A DNA stretch of 64,000 bases, taken from Beaufortia kweichowensis. Its lineage: Eukaryota; Chordata; Actinopteri; Cypriniformes; Gastromyzontidae. The notes under the pieces were generated by a model. The model ran no database searches. It worked only from the letters and a program-made list of their open reading frames with translations, and was not told the origin of the DNA. The translations under genes and the position numbers were made by a program. Location of the stretch: assembly GCA_019155185.1 (NCBI GenBank), contig CM032795.1, positions 17,649,795 through 17,713,794 on the forward strand. The letters are read 5' to 3'. Below, one piece after another: positions 38,201-49,021 of this stretch; position 1 is the first letter of the stretch, and each line of letters begins with the position of its first letter.

Positions 38201-38752
38201 CAAAATCTAAATATGTCTTTATGTTTGTGTACTAAGGAAGATAAACTACATTGCCAATAAATTCCAGATGACTAGCTTTATTTTTAAAACATAGCATATA
38301 TATATAACATAGCAAAAAATAACTAATTCTTATTTTAAAAGCTAACAAATTGAAAAAAACATTTGAATGTTTTTTTTGTATGAAATAAAGGAGTTTCTAT
38401 CAAATATTTGTCAAAGGATTATTATTGCATGTGTACTTTTTATATAAAACATTTAAAGTAAATTCTATGATGCCTCACCACATATATTTTATTTACGTGT
38501 TGGTGAGGATTGTGACAAGTTTGTCGCATGTATTTCTGTAGTTCTATTTACATTCTATTTACATTAAAATTCTAAAAAAATTTAAGAAAACAGTTTACAA
38601 TGTTATTGTTTACATTTCCAAACTCACACACACACAACACTAACACTCAATAGTTAAAAGCATATTGCTTATAAATGGTTTGTGTTTTTCTCATATACTC
38701 ATATACTTGTTTCACAGTGCTTTTACATTTCACAAGATATGCTTTCACATTT

Positions 38753-39769
38753 TCAGACTGTAGTGGACAGCCGGTGTTCCCCAGAATTCGTAATGGAAGT
38801 AGCTCTGAAACCGCTTCTGGTCTCCTCGTCAATGGCACTTTCAATCTTTGACAGAAATGAATAACATTTCTTCTTTAAATCCTTGGCCATAAATGCATAC
38901 AGAAATGGGTTCAGACAGCTGTTCAAGCTGGCAAAAGTACCTGTTACTAGTTGTGATGATTGAAAGACTGAGTTTTCCTGAGAGACACCCAACTCTATTA
39001 TAGCAACAATATGAAATGGCATCCAGCAGAGGAAAAAAGTCACAATCAAAAGTGTCATGATCCTGTAGGGCTTGTTGGATTTGGATATTTGGTTTGCCCT
39101 TAGTTTACAGATCAGGATGGAATAGCAGGTGCAAATACTCAGGAACGGGATCAAAAACCCAAAAGTAAATCGAATGAACACGGCAGTTTGGTGATGTCCC
39201 TGGTAGTTGTTATAACATAACGTTGATGTTGGCATGTCTTTGACCTCTCTGAATTTTGCTGGCGGTATACTTAGCAAGGCCGACATGAGCCAAGTCAACG
39301 TGACAACAGCGGAGGCTTTGGGTATAGAACGATGATTCTGGGCCCATACGGGAAACTTAACAGTCAAGCAGCGATCCACGCTTATGATGACGAGAATGAA
39401 GATGCTACTGTACATGTTGAGGAACATCACAAAAGACAATAACTTGCACATGAAGAGTCCAAAGGGCCAGTTCTTTATGACTATATTTGCAATGATTAAA
39501 GGGAGGGTACTGCAGAAAGTGAAATCAGACAAAGCCAGACTCAGGTACCAGGTGGTGTTCACTGACTTCTTCATTTTAAAACCAGCAATCCAGATCACTG
39601 CTCCATTTCCAACGATGCCAAGTAAGAAAATGATCACATTTAAAATAGCAGAGATTACACATGCTGTTTCACTGCAATGTGCAGAAGTTAACTCGGGAAC
39701 ATAGTTTTCTGATGTATTAATTTGGTATAAGTTAAGATGATTTGAATAGTCATAGTCTTCGTTTTCCAT
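38753..39769 (-). CDS. Chemerin-receptor-like GPCR (CMKLR1 family), copy A
   Basis: A single-exon coding region of 338 residues with seven hydrophobic segments. Class A landmarks are intact: N55 (1.50), D82 (2.50), DRC at 132-134 in place of DRY, the C108-C185 disulfide pair, W160, CWMP at 248-251 and NPFLY at 287-291. WAQNHRS after the third helix is characteristic of CMKLR1/FPR-type chemoattractant receptors. The N-terminus is acidic and tyrosine-rich (DYDYS) with an NTS glycosylation site. The product is probably a plasma-membrane Gi-coupled receptor on leukocytes; the ligand (chemerin or another peptide) is inferred. A good acceptor (TTTTGTTACAG) lies about 40 bp before the ATG, joining to a non-coding exon at 40867. 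It is a tandem paralog of 41582-42634. The gene may be cmklr1 or a fish-specific relative. Confidence 0.85.
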   Translation of the reverse strand: MENEDYDYSNHLNLYQINTSENYVPELTSAHCSETACVISAILNVIIFLLGIVGNGAVIWIAGFKMKKSVNTTWYLSLALSDFTFCSTLPLIIANIVIKNWPFGLFMCKLLSFVMFLNMYSSIFILVIISVDRCLTVKFPVWAQNHRSIPKASAVVTLTWLMSALLSIPPAKFREVKDMPTSTLCYNNYQGHHQTAVFIRFTFGFLIPFLSICTCYSILICKLRANQISKSNKPYRIMTLLIVTFFLCWMPFHIVAIIELGVSQENSVFQSSQLVTGTFASLNSCLNPFLYAFMAKDLKKKCYSFLSKIESAIDEETRSGFRATSITNSGEHRLSTTV

Positions 39770-39808
39770 GTTTTACATGTAAAGAGTTGTGAAAACTGAG
39801 TAGACAGA

Positions 39809-40866
39809 AATGTTCTGTAACAAAAACAACAACAGTTAGTTTATTTAAATGTATTGTACTGTAACCTATGGGATATATTTTCGAAAAAACAAATGAGGCT
39901 GAAAAATTTCAATTCATCAAGTCTTTAATGTCCAGTTTTAATCAGTAGTTTCTATAAAAAAATGGATTGAAAAGACTGAGACGGTTTCTATTTCCTTCCA
40001 CTGAACACAAAGATGGGAACAATATAAAGAATGATTTCCCACCATTGTACGAGCAAGTAGACACACTGTAATAAGAATTGTTAGCCTATGTTTGAAGTAT
40101 TATTATAAAATTATTTTACTAAACTTTATAATTCAGGTAAATTGTGGATTTTACTGCTTTAAATGTGTTTGCATTTGTGTCTGTATTTTCACAGCATTGC
40201 GGTTATTTCTGATCAGGCCTTTTACATGAAACATTAACTAAAAGTTCAATGCTCACAAAATCATTTTCCTCCTTATCAGCTATTTAATGCTCAGTGTGAT
40301 CACACTTATCTTAAAGGGACAGTTCACCCAAAATGAAAATGAAAATATTTAATTTCTTCACATACTGAATAATGAAATTGAATGGTAGTCAAGATAATAA
40401 TACCTCAATAATGTCCTCATGATAACCTTTATGTCTATAAACATAAAGTATTGCTAATTGTATTGCTAATTTCTCTTTCTGTTTAATAATTTTAAGAGTA
40501 ATATTGAACCTAGCATCTTTTGTAATCCACAAAAGAAAGAAATTCCTGAGGGGAAGTAAATAATGACTTTATTTTTCGAACATTATGACTTAACCTGATC
40601 AGTTGCATGCCTGTTTATATGCAAGAAATGTAACTTATTTTAGTGCTTAAACCACAAATCTTCATCCTGAAAGGGTGAAAATCATTCACATGCAGTTTGA
40701 CAAGCTTTCTCTGTGAAAGAATGTTGTTTGGTCTTATAATGTCAAATCTACTTTATACATCAAACTACTGCAGCTTGATCTTTTAACATGTTAGTCAGAT
40801 GCATCTTAATGCCTTACTGCTCTGTATTCACCACATTTTCAAAATTTATTTATTTAAATAACTTAC
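39809..40866 (-). other. 5' UTR intron of GPCR copy A
   Basis: The donor is GTGAG|GTAAGT (reverse complement of 40861-40871) and the acceptor ends near 39809. The interior carries a MITE-like copy at 40310-40575 and nothing coding. Confidence 0.6.
40310..40575. mobile_element. MITE-like copy (AGTTCACCCAAAATGAAAAT)
   Basis: Left end GGGACAGTTCACCCAAAATG and right end GAAGTAAATAATGACTTTAT-like sequence, imperfectly inverted. It is related to 29545-29730. Confidence 0.55.
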
Positions 40867-40931
40867 CTCACAAAGTACGGCAAACCTTACAATGTTGTGT
40901 GGAATGCTGCACATGCAGTATGTATTTATAC
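40867..40931 (-). promoter_or_regulatory. TATA promoter and non-coding exon of GPCR copy A
   Basis: On the minus strand GTATAAATAC lies at 40922-40931. A donor GAG|GTAAGT follows about 55 bp downstream, so a short non-coding exon of roughly 30 nt would run from near 40895 to 40867. TATA position, donor and downstream acceptor agree with one another. No transcript evidence. Confidence 0.55.
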
Positions 40932-41581
40932 TGCTGGGTTGTTTACTGATATGATACACTTAGTTCCTCTTTGAAATGTGATCAGATTTCTGAGAAACGA
41001 TACTGTGTATGGCCACACTTAACTAGTCTCCCTTGTGCTGCTTCAACCATTTAGCAAGAGGCTGGTTTGAGGTTAAAACCTTAGAGCGGGTTGCCAACAT
41101 GTATCGAGTTTTCAACTTCTACAGTCTCACTCATTATCCATAAAGAAGGGGGTGCTGCTGTGATGAACGACACAATATTTGCATTCACTGAACAAAATGT
41201 TTATTAGTGACAAAATAGTTTAATGTTTACATAATGTTACAGTTATTATAAAGTAAAAAATACATAACAAAAATTATTGCAAAGTGTAATGCATTTAAAT
41301 TTCAAGTAAAATCACTAAACACTTCATGAATCAAATTACTATAGACAACAGGAGCAGAATTAACAGAAATTATTGATAATTTAATGGATTAAAACAAACA
41401 TTTTGTTATGTATTCGACTGATGCAAACAATTTTATAGTAGGCCTATAATGAGCCGAACAGTCCATCTTGAATTATGCATATAAAAATGCTTTACTTCTG
41501 TTAAATCAATAAAAATATAATACTATAATTTCAGTCATTCTTATATGTACATTCATTTGTTTATACAGTATCAGTTATGCT

Positions 41582-42634
41582 TCAGATATGTGTGGATGCC
41601 TTGGCATCTACCGAGCTTGAGCGAGACAGGTAACGGCTCATCGTTCGCCCATCCTCTCCTATAGCGTTCTCAATCTTTGACAAAATGGAGCTCTTGAATT
41701 TTTTCCTGAAGTCATTTCCCATAAAAACATACAAAACAGGGTTCAGAAAGCTGTTGGCGGCAGCGACAGTGGTTCCGATTCTCAACCCGTGAGCTATGAC
41801 CTCGTTTGAGAAAAAGCTTCGGTAAAGTTCAATGAGCACAAAGGTGTGGTAGGGCAGCCAGCACAGAAAGAAGGTGAGAATGAGGGCTGTCATAATTTTA
41901 AATGGTTTGTTGGACTTCGCCATTTGCGTAGCCCTGAGTCTGACAATGATGATGGTGTAACAGACGATGATGAGCAGTAACGGAATCGCAAAACCAAAAA
42001 CAAAGCGACTTACAGCAATGATTTCGTGAGTGTACGGGCTGGTTGTGTAGTTGTTCATGCAGCGGTTTGTACCCAGGTGATTCTGGACATCACGGTATAC
42101 CATTGACGGAATACTTAAGGCAGCAGAGACAACCCATGTGAGCACAATAACAATCGATGCCTTGCCGATAGTACGATGATTTTGGGCCCAAACGGGAAAC
42201 ATAACGGCTACGCAACGATCCACGCTGATGATGACGAGGAGGAAGATGCTGCTGAACATGTTGAGGAACATGGCGAAGGATGTGAACTTGCACATGAAGA
42301 GACCAAAGATCCAGTCAGAGGTTACACTGTAGATGATGTTAAAAGGCAAACAGGCGCAAAATATAAAGTCCGATACGGCCAAACTCAGATACCAGGTAGT
42401 ATTGACTGTTTTCTTCATCCCGAAACCTGCAATCCAGATAACCACACCATTTCCTCCAATCCCCAGCAAAAAGATGAGCACGTTGACCACCAGCAACAAC
42501 AGGCACATAACCTGACTGAAACATGTGGTGTGGACTTTAAAAGAAACCTCCTTGCCTGCAGTTACTGAATTACTGTAGGTGACATTGCCATAGTCATAGT
42601 CGTAGCTATAATCGAAGACAAATTCTGACTCCAT
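41582..42634 (-). CDS. cmklr1: Chemerin-receptor-like GPCR (CMKLR1 family), copy B
   Basis: Single-exon coding region of 350 residues with seven membrane helices. N62 (1.50), D89 (2.50), the C115-C192 disulfide pair, DRC at 139-141, WAQNHRT, CWLP at 258-261 and NPVLY at 298-302 are all present. The N-terminus is rich in acidic and tyrosine residues (DYSYDYDYGN), typical of sulfated chemoattractant receptors, with an NVT glycosylation site. The Ser-rich tail (SRYLSRSSS) offers phosphorylation and arrestin sites. It is close to copy A across most helices. Position between wscd2 and ficd matches mammalian CMKLR1, so it is the best candidate for the ortholog. Its role would be sensing chemerin or a related peptide; this is inferred from the family. 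Confidence 0.88.
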   Translation of the reverse strand: MESEFVFDYSYDYDYGNVTYSNSVTAGKEVSFKVHTTCFSQVMCLLLLVVNVLIFLLGIGGNGVVIWIAGFGMKKTVNTTWYLSLAVSDFIFCACLPFNIIYSVTSDWIFGLFMCKFTSFAMFLNMFSSIFLLVIISVDRCVAVMFPVWAQNHRTIGKASIVIVLTWVVSAALSIPSMVYRDVQNHLGTNRCMNNYTTSPYTHEIIAVSRFVFGFAIPLLLIIVCYTIIIVRLRATQMAKSNKPFKIMTALILTFFLCWLPYHTFVLIELYRSFFSNEVIAHGLRIGTTVAAANSFLNPVLYVFMGNDFRKKFKSSILSKIENAIGEDGRTMSRYLSRSSSVDAKASTHI

Positions 42635-43063
42635 TGCAATTCACGTTGATCTCCCTTTAAACACAAAGCAAAAGTTTTTTTTTTCATTTAAATATTTGAA
42701 GGTGTTTCCATAATATCACAGCCAATAACATTATATTTCATAATACTCAATATATCAGACTGAAAAATTTATAAAAATGTAATGTTTATCATTATTTTAC
42801 AATCATCCATCACATTTATGAACAATACAAATCTTAAATGTCAATATATTATTTCCATCATATTCATAGAAACAGAATGATTTTCATATGTAAAATCCTA
42901 ACATATATTGAATTAAATATATCTAAAATATAATACTTAAAATACTTAATATTAAAACTTTAATAAATAAATTAAAAGTTTATACCACTTCGAAATATAA
43001 GGCCAACACCCCATGTGGGAGTAAATAAACAGAAATGTTAAAAGTAACCAAGCGGTTTCTCAC

Positions 43064-43140
43064 CTCAGTGTCTCCGGCACAATTGTGCCTCTTCTGATTT
43101 AATATCTGATAGCTGCCACCTTTTGTATTTATTTAGGACT
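43064..43140 (-). promoter_or_regulatory. cmklr1: Promoter and non-coding first exon of GPCR copy B
   Basis: On the minus strand a TATA-like AATAAATACAAAAGG precedes a GC-richer stretch ending in the donor CACTGAG|GTGAGAAA (intron begins at 43063). The layout mirrors the copy A promoter, as expected for tandem duplicates. The acceptor is probably TTTGTGTTTAAAG just before the ATG. Confidence 0.45.
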
Positions 43141-43446
43141 GGTGTCAGAATGCCTCTCTTAAGCAATATTGTGCATGACTTAAAATGAAGTATCAACTTC
43201 TGCAAAAACACTTCCACTGCTGTATTTGTTTTCCTCATCAACAAGATCCCCTAATTTCACTTCTTGAATCTCTTTCTTTTGCTTATAGGACAGATTATGA
43301 CACAGAAGTAACATATCCGCACAGAACTCTTGGGTCCGGGAGAAAACGATAAAGGTAGGCCCTTATTCACAGCAGTGTGAAGATGTGTTTTGTGGCCCTC
43401 TTTCATAAAAAAAACAGCATTTATATTATACATTATTCTATCCATT

Positions 43447-43840
43447 TCAAGTCAAGACCAAGACTAGACCAGCACTTCTCATGTTTATCTGAAATTTTCA
43501 CATTTTCCCTAGTCTTATCATCCACTTAACACATCAGAATATTCGCACAACAGTGCTAATGTTAGAGAAAACAGCTCTCTTTCTCTTGTGATATTGCTTA
43601 ATTATATCAGATCTCAAACAACTACTTTTTACCAAATCTTTATGACCAAATAAGAAATAAGTTAACAAGTAAATAATTGACAAATAAATCATTCTAATTT
43701 AGTGATTTAACTGAAGTTTTGGTCTTGACTGGTCTTGAAATAGACCTCTTAGTCTGAGACCAAGACACGTTCAACTGCATTCAAGGCCGAGATGAGACCA
43801 AAACCGGTGTTGAATACAACATCACTACTTGATACTGTCT
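43447..43840. repeat. Dispersed repeat with GGTCTTGA / GACCAAGAC ends
   Basis: The left end reads CAAGTCAAGACCAAGACTAG. The right end reads GAGACCAAAACCGGTGTTGA and ACAACATCACTAC. The right-end sequence is familiar from cyprinid interspersed repeats. Family not assigned. Confidence 0.45.
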
Positions 43841-45575
43841 AAAAAATATTGATTTATGATCTCAATCTACAGGATGATTAATTAAACATTTTGTTTAAAA
43901 AAACATTAGCATTTTAGTCGTATAAGCATACCATTAAGCATTTAACAAGCAAAGCATTTTTCCACTGGTAGACAATTATAGAATTTTTAATTCTTTGTAA
44001 TAAGAAAAATATTACCGTCTCAATAGAAGCTGCACTTTTCTGCTGACCCCAGGGGAATTTTGTACAAGAAGATAATGAAGATGAGTTGCATCAGTGGTTG
44101 CACCTCTTGCTTTGATCTCGTTAAATTTAATCCGACCACAAACATTGAGCACAGACCTTTACATTTAGAAACAAATTGACATGCTTTTTACTTTTCTTCA
44201 GCCCTAATGCCTCATGACAACAAATATTAAATAGTTATAAAAAGTTTTTTTTAAATAATGTAAAGATACATAACGAGTTTCATTAAAATACAAAGAACTT
44301 AATGGCAGCCCCATGACAGGAAACTTTACCACAAAAACCTGCATGTGACTATTTCAAACATATATGCACCCACCACACTCCCACCCACACTCACAAATAC
44401 TTTTTCTGTTTGTTTAATAAGCAATAATTAATCAAATTTTATTGAGATCAGATCTAACATGGACCTTAGTTTTATCCACTGTTATAGTCACATAAAAGCC
44501 CAGAATGCATCATATATCATATGTCTGATATATTAAACTTTCATCTTTGTGTCCTTTCTCCTCTAAAGCTTTGGCACTTCTGTGTAATTCTCATAGGTAT
44601 GTATCTGAAATGTTTCTCTTGATACATTCAGAGTACTAAAGTATTGTTAAAATATTGTCTTTGAAACAATATACTTCATTTAAAAAACTTTTTCACAGCA
44701 GGTTATAAATTCATCCAAAATATTATCTATTTGCAAAAATAGTACCTTTCCCCTTTCTGAGGAAATCTATACCACAATGACATGAATGAACTTTTGAATA
44801 GGAAGGAAACTTGCAAGGAATGAAGACCAAGCCCATCCTTCTCTGTTTATTGTAAGTTTACTGTCTGTCATCCAATTGCAACTTTTTGTCAAGTTAGATA
44901 AATGTTATGATTAATGTAATTTAACGGTCATGTATAATAATTTCAGGGTTATTGTAATGGTTCCATCAACAGCATAACTGGATACGTGATCTGTAAAGCA
45001 ATTTCACTGTTTGGTTGAAACAGCTGGCATTAAGAAGAGTCAATGGATCAGACTTTAGGAATGAGTCTTTAGCGCCACTGCTGGTAGATAATGTAACTAC
45101 ATCGATCTGTCAGTTAAATGCTTGTTTTCAGCTCTGGCATTTTGAAGGTCATGGGTTTGATTCTCAGTAAACACATTAATTAATTCATTAGATATATAGG
45201 GTTTTGATACAGTTCTTTTCAATACAGTGTGGACAAATAAAGTGCGAATAAAACAAACCACTACTTTTATTTTTAAAATAAGTGTTATTTATCCAAAACC
45301 TTCACAAACATCTCAAAATATTAGTTAATTATATACAGTACATGGTCAACAAGCTGGAATGGCACAAAAGATTGGCACTGTTTATCAAGCTCATGGTCCC
45401 AGTGTACATTAAAAAATCTTTCCTTTTCTTTATGTTGAAAGCTTTGAAGTGTTTGAAGTGTTGTAATTTCACAAACAATTTTCAATTTCTCCTACTTGAG
45501 GTGCATAGAACCAGTGGCCAAAACCTTGTCAAAATTTGTTTTATGTTTAATGTTGTAAGATCTCATGTAAGTTTT

Positions 45576-45724
45576 CCTGTAGCTTAGTGGTTAAAGCATG
45601 GCGCTAACAATGCCAAGGTCTTGGGTTCGTTTCCAGCTTGCACATACTCAGAAAATATAAAATGCATAGTATAACGTAATGTAAATTGCTTTGAATAACA
45701 GCGTCTTCAGGAATGTAAGTGTAG
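45576..45724 (+). mobile_element. tRNA-derived SINE (cyprinid type)
   Basis: The tRNA-like head has an A box TAGCTTAGTGGTTAAAGCAT and a B box GGGTTCGTTTCC. The body and tail end in AAATTGCTTTGAATAACAGC and GTCTTCAGGAATGTAA, a degraded form of the usual tail with GCTTTGGATAAAAGCGTCTG. It is an ordinary old SINE, not a functional tRNA gene. Confidence 0.8.
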
Positions 45725-46084
45725 ATAGCACATACTTTTATATTTTTTATTTAATTAAAATTATTACACAATTTCTTATATAGATCATTTTTTTGTCTTA
45801 TTTCTCTCCTCTCTCCCACCCAGAGAAAACCCTTTTGGATTAAAACTTTTAAATGAGAAATTAATAGAGCAACAAACACAGCAATTTACAATTATATTTA
45901 CAGTATACACACTGAACAAACATGTATGTAAAAATAAAAAGAAAGTTACATTTAATGCGATTGCTTTTGGCAACTTTTTCTCTCTTTTTCTAATATTTCT
46001 AATAAAAACAAAAATATAAAAAAATGAACCACATGAAACAAAAGAATCTATAACAGTTTCAGATATGTATTAGATATTTCAGAT

Positions 46085-46348
46085 TATTCACTTTAATATT
46101 TCATCCTTTAATTCTAATCTAATCATGACAAACTGTATAGTGGTGGAAAGGAAAAAATAATAAATATTATACAAATTTTCATAACAATAAACGAATAAAA
46201 AAATGAATAAAAGTAATGTTCTTTATAAAAATACCTAAAGTAAAAAATAAAATTTTAAGTTGTTTTAAAGTGTATAATATCTCAAATTAAAAAAACTGTA
46301 GTAGTATATATGTATATGTTCAATATGTGCAGTAACAGTTATTAGGTT
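46085..46348 (+). repeat. Dispersed AT-rich repeat, copy 2
   Basis: Related to 2846-3072 along its length in the same orientation. It ends about 80 bp past the 3' end of GPCR copy C on the opposite strand and could supply part of its 3' UTR. Confidence 0.6.
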
Positions 46349-46429
46349 AAGCATATTTTACTACAGATACTACATCAGACGATGATAACTATGTACAATG
46401 TATTTATGCACTGGTATTATTTTAAAAAA

Positions 46430-47383
46430 TTATCTTCTATTATCTGTTCTCTCATCTGTGTGATCTGGGTCATGCACCATCCACTGCATTTTAGTGCTGC
46501 ATCCTACCAAAATGTAAATGAGAGGACAGGTAAAGCAGTGGGTTGCAGACAGTGCCGTTGCTGCTGGAAGTCCATATGTAAAGGTACGTGAACTTGGGTC
46601 TAGACTACTTGCAGTAGCTTGAATCAAAGTTAAGAAAATTTGCGGCCCCCAGCACACAAAATACATGATCTTTACAGCACAAATGATTTGTGCCTGCATC
46701 CTACAATTTTTACATGTATTATAAAATGACTTGGATGCCAAACAGCAACTAACAAACATTACAAAACCTGGGAGGACAAGTCCGAGCAAAAATCGCAACA
46801 CCGCAACAGCTTTCCGCTTTGCAATGCCATCTGCAGTCGTTTTTAAATCATCAAAGTCATAGTCGTCAATGCACTGAACCAGTTGAACCTCTCTTGAAAA
46901 CAGGGACGGCATCGCTAGGACAGCTGCTAAACTCCAGGAGAATGAAATCAGAATAAGGTCACAGTTCTTGCACCTCCTTGTGCATGTGCTTTTGGAAAGA
47001 ATAGAGCTAACGCTCCAAAGACTCAACATTGTTGCTGTGGAATACATACTGAAAAAGTTGATGTAGGACGACAGCTTGCAGCTTACGTTTCCGTAATGCC
47101 ATTCAAAGTCGTGATAAGCATAAAGAAGTTGAAATGCAACAGACACACAGAAGATGAAGTGTGTTCCAGCCAATGCCAAAATCCAAATGGAAACTTTCTT
47201 GAAACTCTTGTATTTCTTGCAGCTGATGATCATAAAGATGAAGTTGAGGATCAGACCCAGGACAAGAGCGATACAGTATGTCACAAGGTACATCCTCCTG
47301 ATCTGACGTTGGTATTGCATTTTCTCCGTTTGATTTGCTTGAAGTTCCAAAATAAAATTTTCATAGTCTGAGGTGGTCGACAT
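46430..47383 (-). CDS. Divergent chemerin-receptor-like GPCR lacking activation motifs (copy C)
   Basis: Single-exon frame of 317 residues with seven hydrophobic segments, in line with copies A and B. Fold-defining residues remain: N47 (1.50), the C102-C171 disulfide pair, W150 (4.50), P205 (5.50), W245/P247 in CWGP, and Y290. Signalling residues are changed: D2.50 is H75, the D and R of the DRY motif are S126 and S127, and NPxxY reads CPLIY (286-290). The second extracellular loop is very acidic (CIDDYDFDDL) and the N-terminus has acidic residues with an NQT glycosylation site. The frame is intact, so it is probably not a simple pseudogene. It may bind a basic ligand without G-protein coupling, like atypical or decoy receptors. 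Relation to the CMKLR cluster is inferred from position and helix-by-helix similarity. A good acceptor (TTTTTCTTTTAG) lies just before the ATG. Confidence 0.75.
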   Translation of the reverse strand: MSTTSDYENFILELQANQTEKMQYQRQIRRMYLVTYCIALVLGLILNFIFMIISCKKYKSFKKVSIWILALAGTHFIFCVSVAFQLLYAYHDFEWHYGNVSCKLSSYINFFSMYSTATMLSLWSVSSILSKSTCTRRCKNCDLILISFSWSLAAVLAMPSLFSREVQLVQCIDDYDFDDLKTTADGIAKRKAVAVLRFLLGLVLPGFVMFVSCCLASKSFYNTCKNCRMQAQIICAVKIMYFVCWGPQIFLTLIQATASSLDPSSRTFTYGLPAATALSATHCFTCPLIYILVGCSTKMQWMVHDPDHTDERTDNRR

Positions 47384-47804
47384 CTTGTAAAGCCTAAAAG
47401 AAAAACACTTCCAAATGAGACACCAATGAATCTGTGCAGTGTTTTCCTAATATGCAAATGCATGCAATAAATATGTCACAGCTAAAAACACAAAAGCAGC
47501 CAATAATTAACAACTATATGCTTTGATAAACAATGAATACTGTACATGCTGGGTAAAAGCAAACTACAAAAAGCAACAATAATGAATGAATGACTTTGTA
47601 TTACAAAAAATCTGCAAAACATAGGAAGGTGTCAATTCCAATGTTTCCAAATATTCTGTTTACATAGAGATCTTTGCATAAGCACTCATACATCTGCAGG
47701 ATCTACTTAGTATAAACTGTAAAATATTTATAAACAAATTACAATTTGAAATATATTCTCCTTATTCATTTGCTTTCTAGATATCTTCTACAGGATAGTC
47801 TTAC

Positions 47805-47975
47805 CTTTAGCAGTAAAACACAAAATCAAGAAAATCTGAAGAGTTTTTATGTCCAGCTGACAGAACTGCACTTTGAAACTAAACCGTGTACGACTGTGAA
47901 AGACCTTCAACTGTGCTATTGTAATGGGAGCTTCAGCTTTTACTCATGGGGCTTTGGACAGCATCCAGTAGTTCT
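47805..47975 (-). promoter_or_regulatory. Possible non-coding first exon and promoter of GPCR copy C
   Basis: A donor CTAAAG|GTAAGAC on the minus strand ends a putative exon at 47805. Further upstream a TTTATAATC/TATAAAAG sequence (about 47998-48008) could be a TATA box on either strand. Layout resembles the promoters of copies A and B. Tentative. Confidence 0.35.
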
Positions 47976-48591
47976 GCAGATCTTTTCCTGTGGGTGTGAT
48001 TATAAAAGGAAAATGATCCAAAATGTTGTGTAACAACATAAAAGGCTTTGTTCTGATCATATAAAAAATTCCTGGAGACTTAAGTGATGACATGCTGTTT
48101 TATGCTGTAACTGAACTGTGCATCTTTGGTTTAGAGAAATTCACAAAATCCTGTTTGTGATGTGAGAAACTGATACTCACATACGTAAGGTACAAGCTGG
48201 CACATGTCATTAACGACAAAATAAGAAGCACGTTACATGCCCAACAAAAGCTGTAATAATTGCTGTAATACTTGTTTTCCTTTTATTAGGGAACATTTCT
48301 ATTATCTTACTTGGTTACATTACAAGCACTGTGATTAGAACTTGTTGGAACATATTGTGTAATTATTTATCTTATAGTATACTTTCAATCCTAAAAAACA
48401 AAAACTTCAAATATGTTCAAATTCAGAGTTACTTGCTGTAAGCAGGATATCAAAAGAAAACAATTTCTTTATTATAAAAGAGATTTTGTTAATGATTAGT
48501 GTAAAAAAGATTTTAAGAAACTGTTGAGGACTCAATGAAGTTTCACTTTCCATCATGTCTAATTTGGCAGAAATTCGCACACAGCAACTCC

Positions 48592-48769
<178 letters not shown>

Positions 48770-48831
48770 ACACTGTTTATGAAATTTTAAATATCAAATT
48801 TATGTTATGTAACAAAGAGTTATGTAACTCC

Positions 48832-49021
<190 letters not shown>

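Larger units (their letters stand above)
30620..38530 (+). pseudogene. Decayed tandem copy of wscd2 exons 2-7 and 3' flank
   Basis: Collinear matches to wscd2 run through this region. Intron-1 end: 30626-30720 against 23895-24010. Exon 2: 30849-30915, with deletions. Exon 3: 32612-32745, with an internal deletion of about 10 bp. Intron 3: 35600-35810 against 26490-26670. Exon 5 end: 36100-36180, frameshifted. Exon 6 start fused to mid-exon 7: 37015-37130, with an in-frame TGA. Introns and 3' flank continue to about 38510. Exons 4, most of 6 and 8 are not found. Introns are shared, so this is a DNA-level duplication and not a retrocopy. The segment around 23.88-30.52 kb was copied head to tail. 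No reading frame survives, so it is a non-functional relic. A transposon sits in its third intron. Confidence 0.85.
43141..46380. other. Intergenic region between GPCR copies B and C
   Basis: AT-rich and without exons that I can support. It carries a repeat of GACCAAGAC-type words at about 43447-43840, a faint SINE-like stretch at 45080-45200, a SINE at 45576-45724 and the second dispersed AT-rich repeat at 46085-46348. Confidence 0.6.

Noticed and set aside
42176..42568. Plus-strand open frame of 130 codons across GPCR copy B
   Set aside because: Antisense shadow of the receptor coding region, with no family resemblance of its own.
45576..45650. tRNA-like sequence with A and B boxes
   Set aside because: The following body and tail are those of a cyprinid SINE and the cloverleaf is degraded, so it is not counted as a tRNA gene.
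47746..48033. Plus-strand frame of 95 codons near a TATAAAAG
   Set aside because: No conserved motifs. The segment is better read as the non-coding first exon of copy C on the other strand, though that too is tentative.
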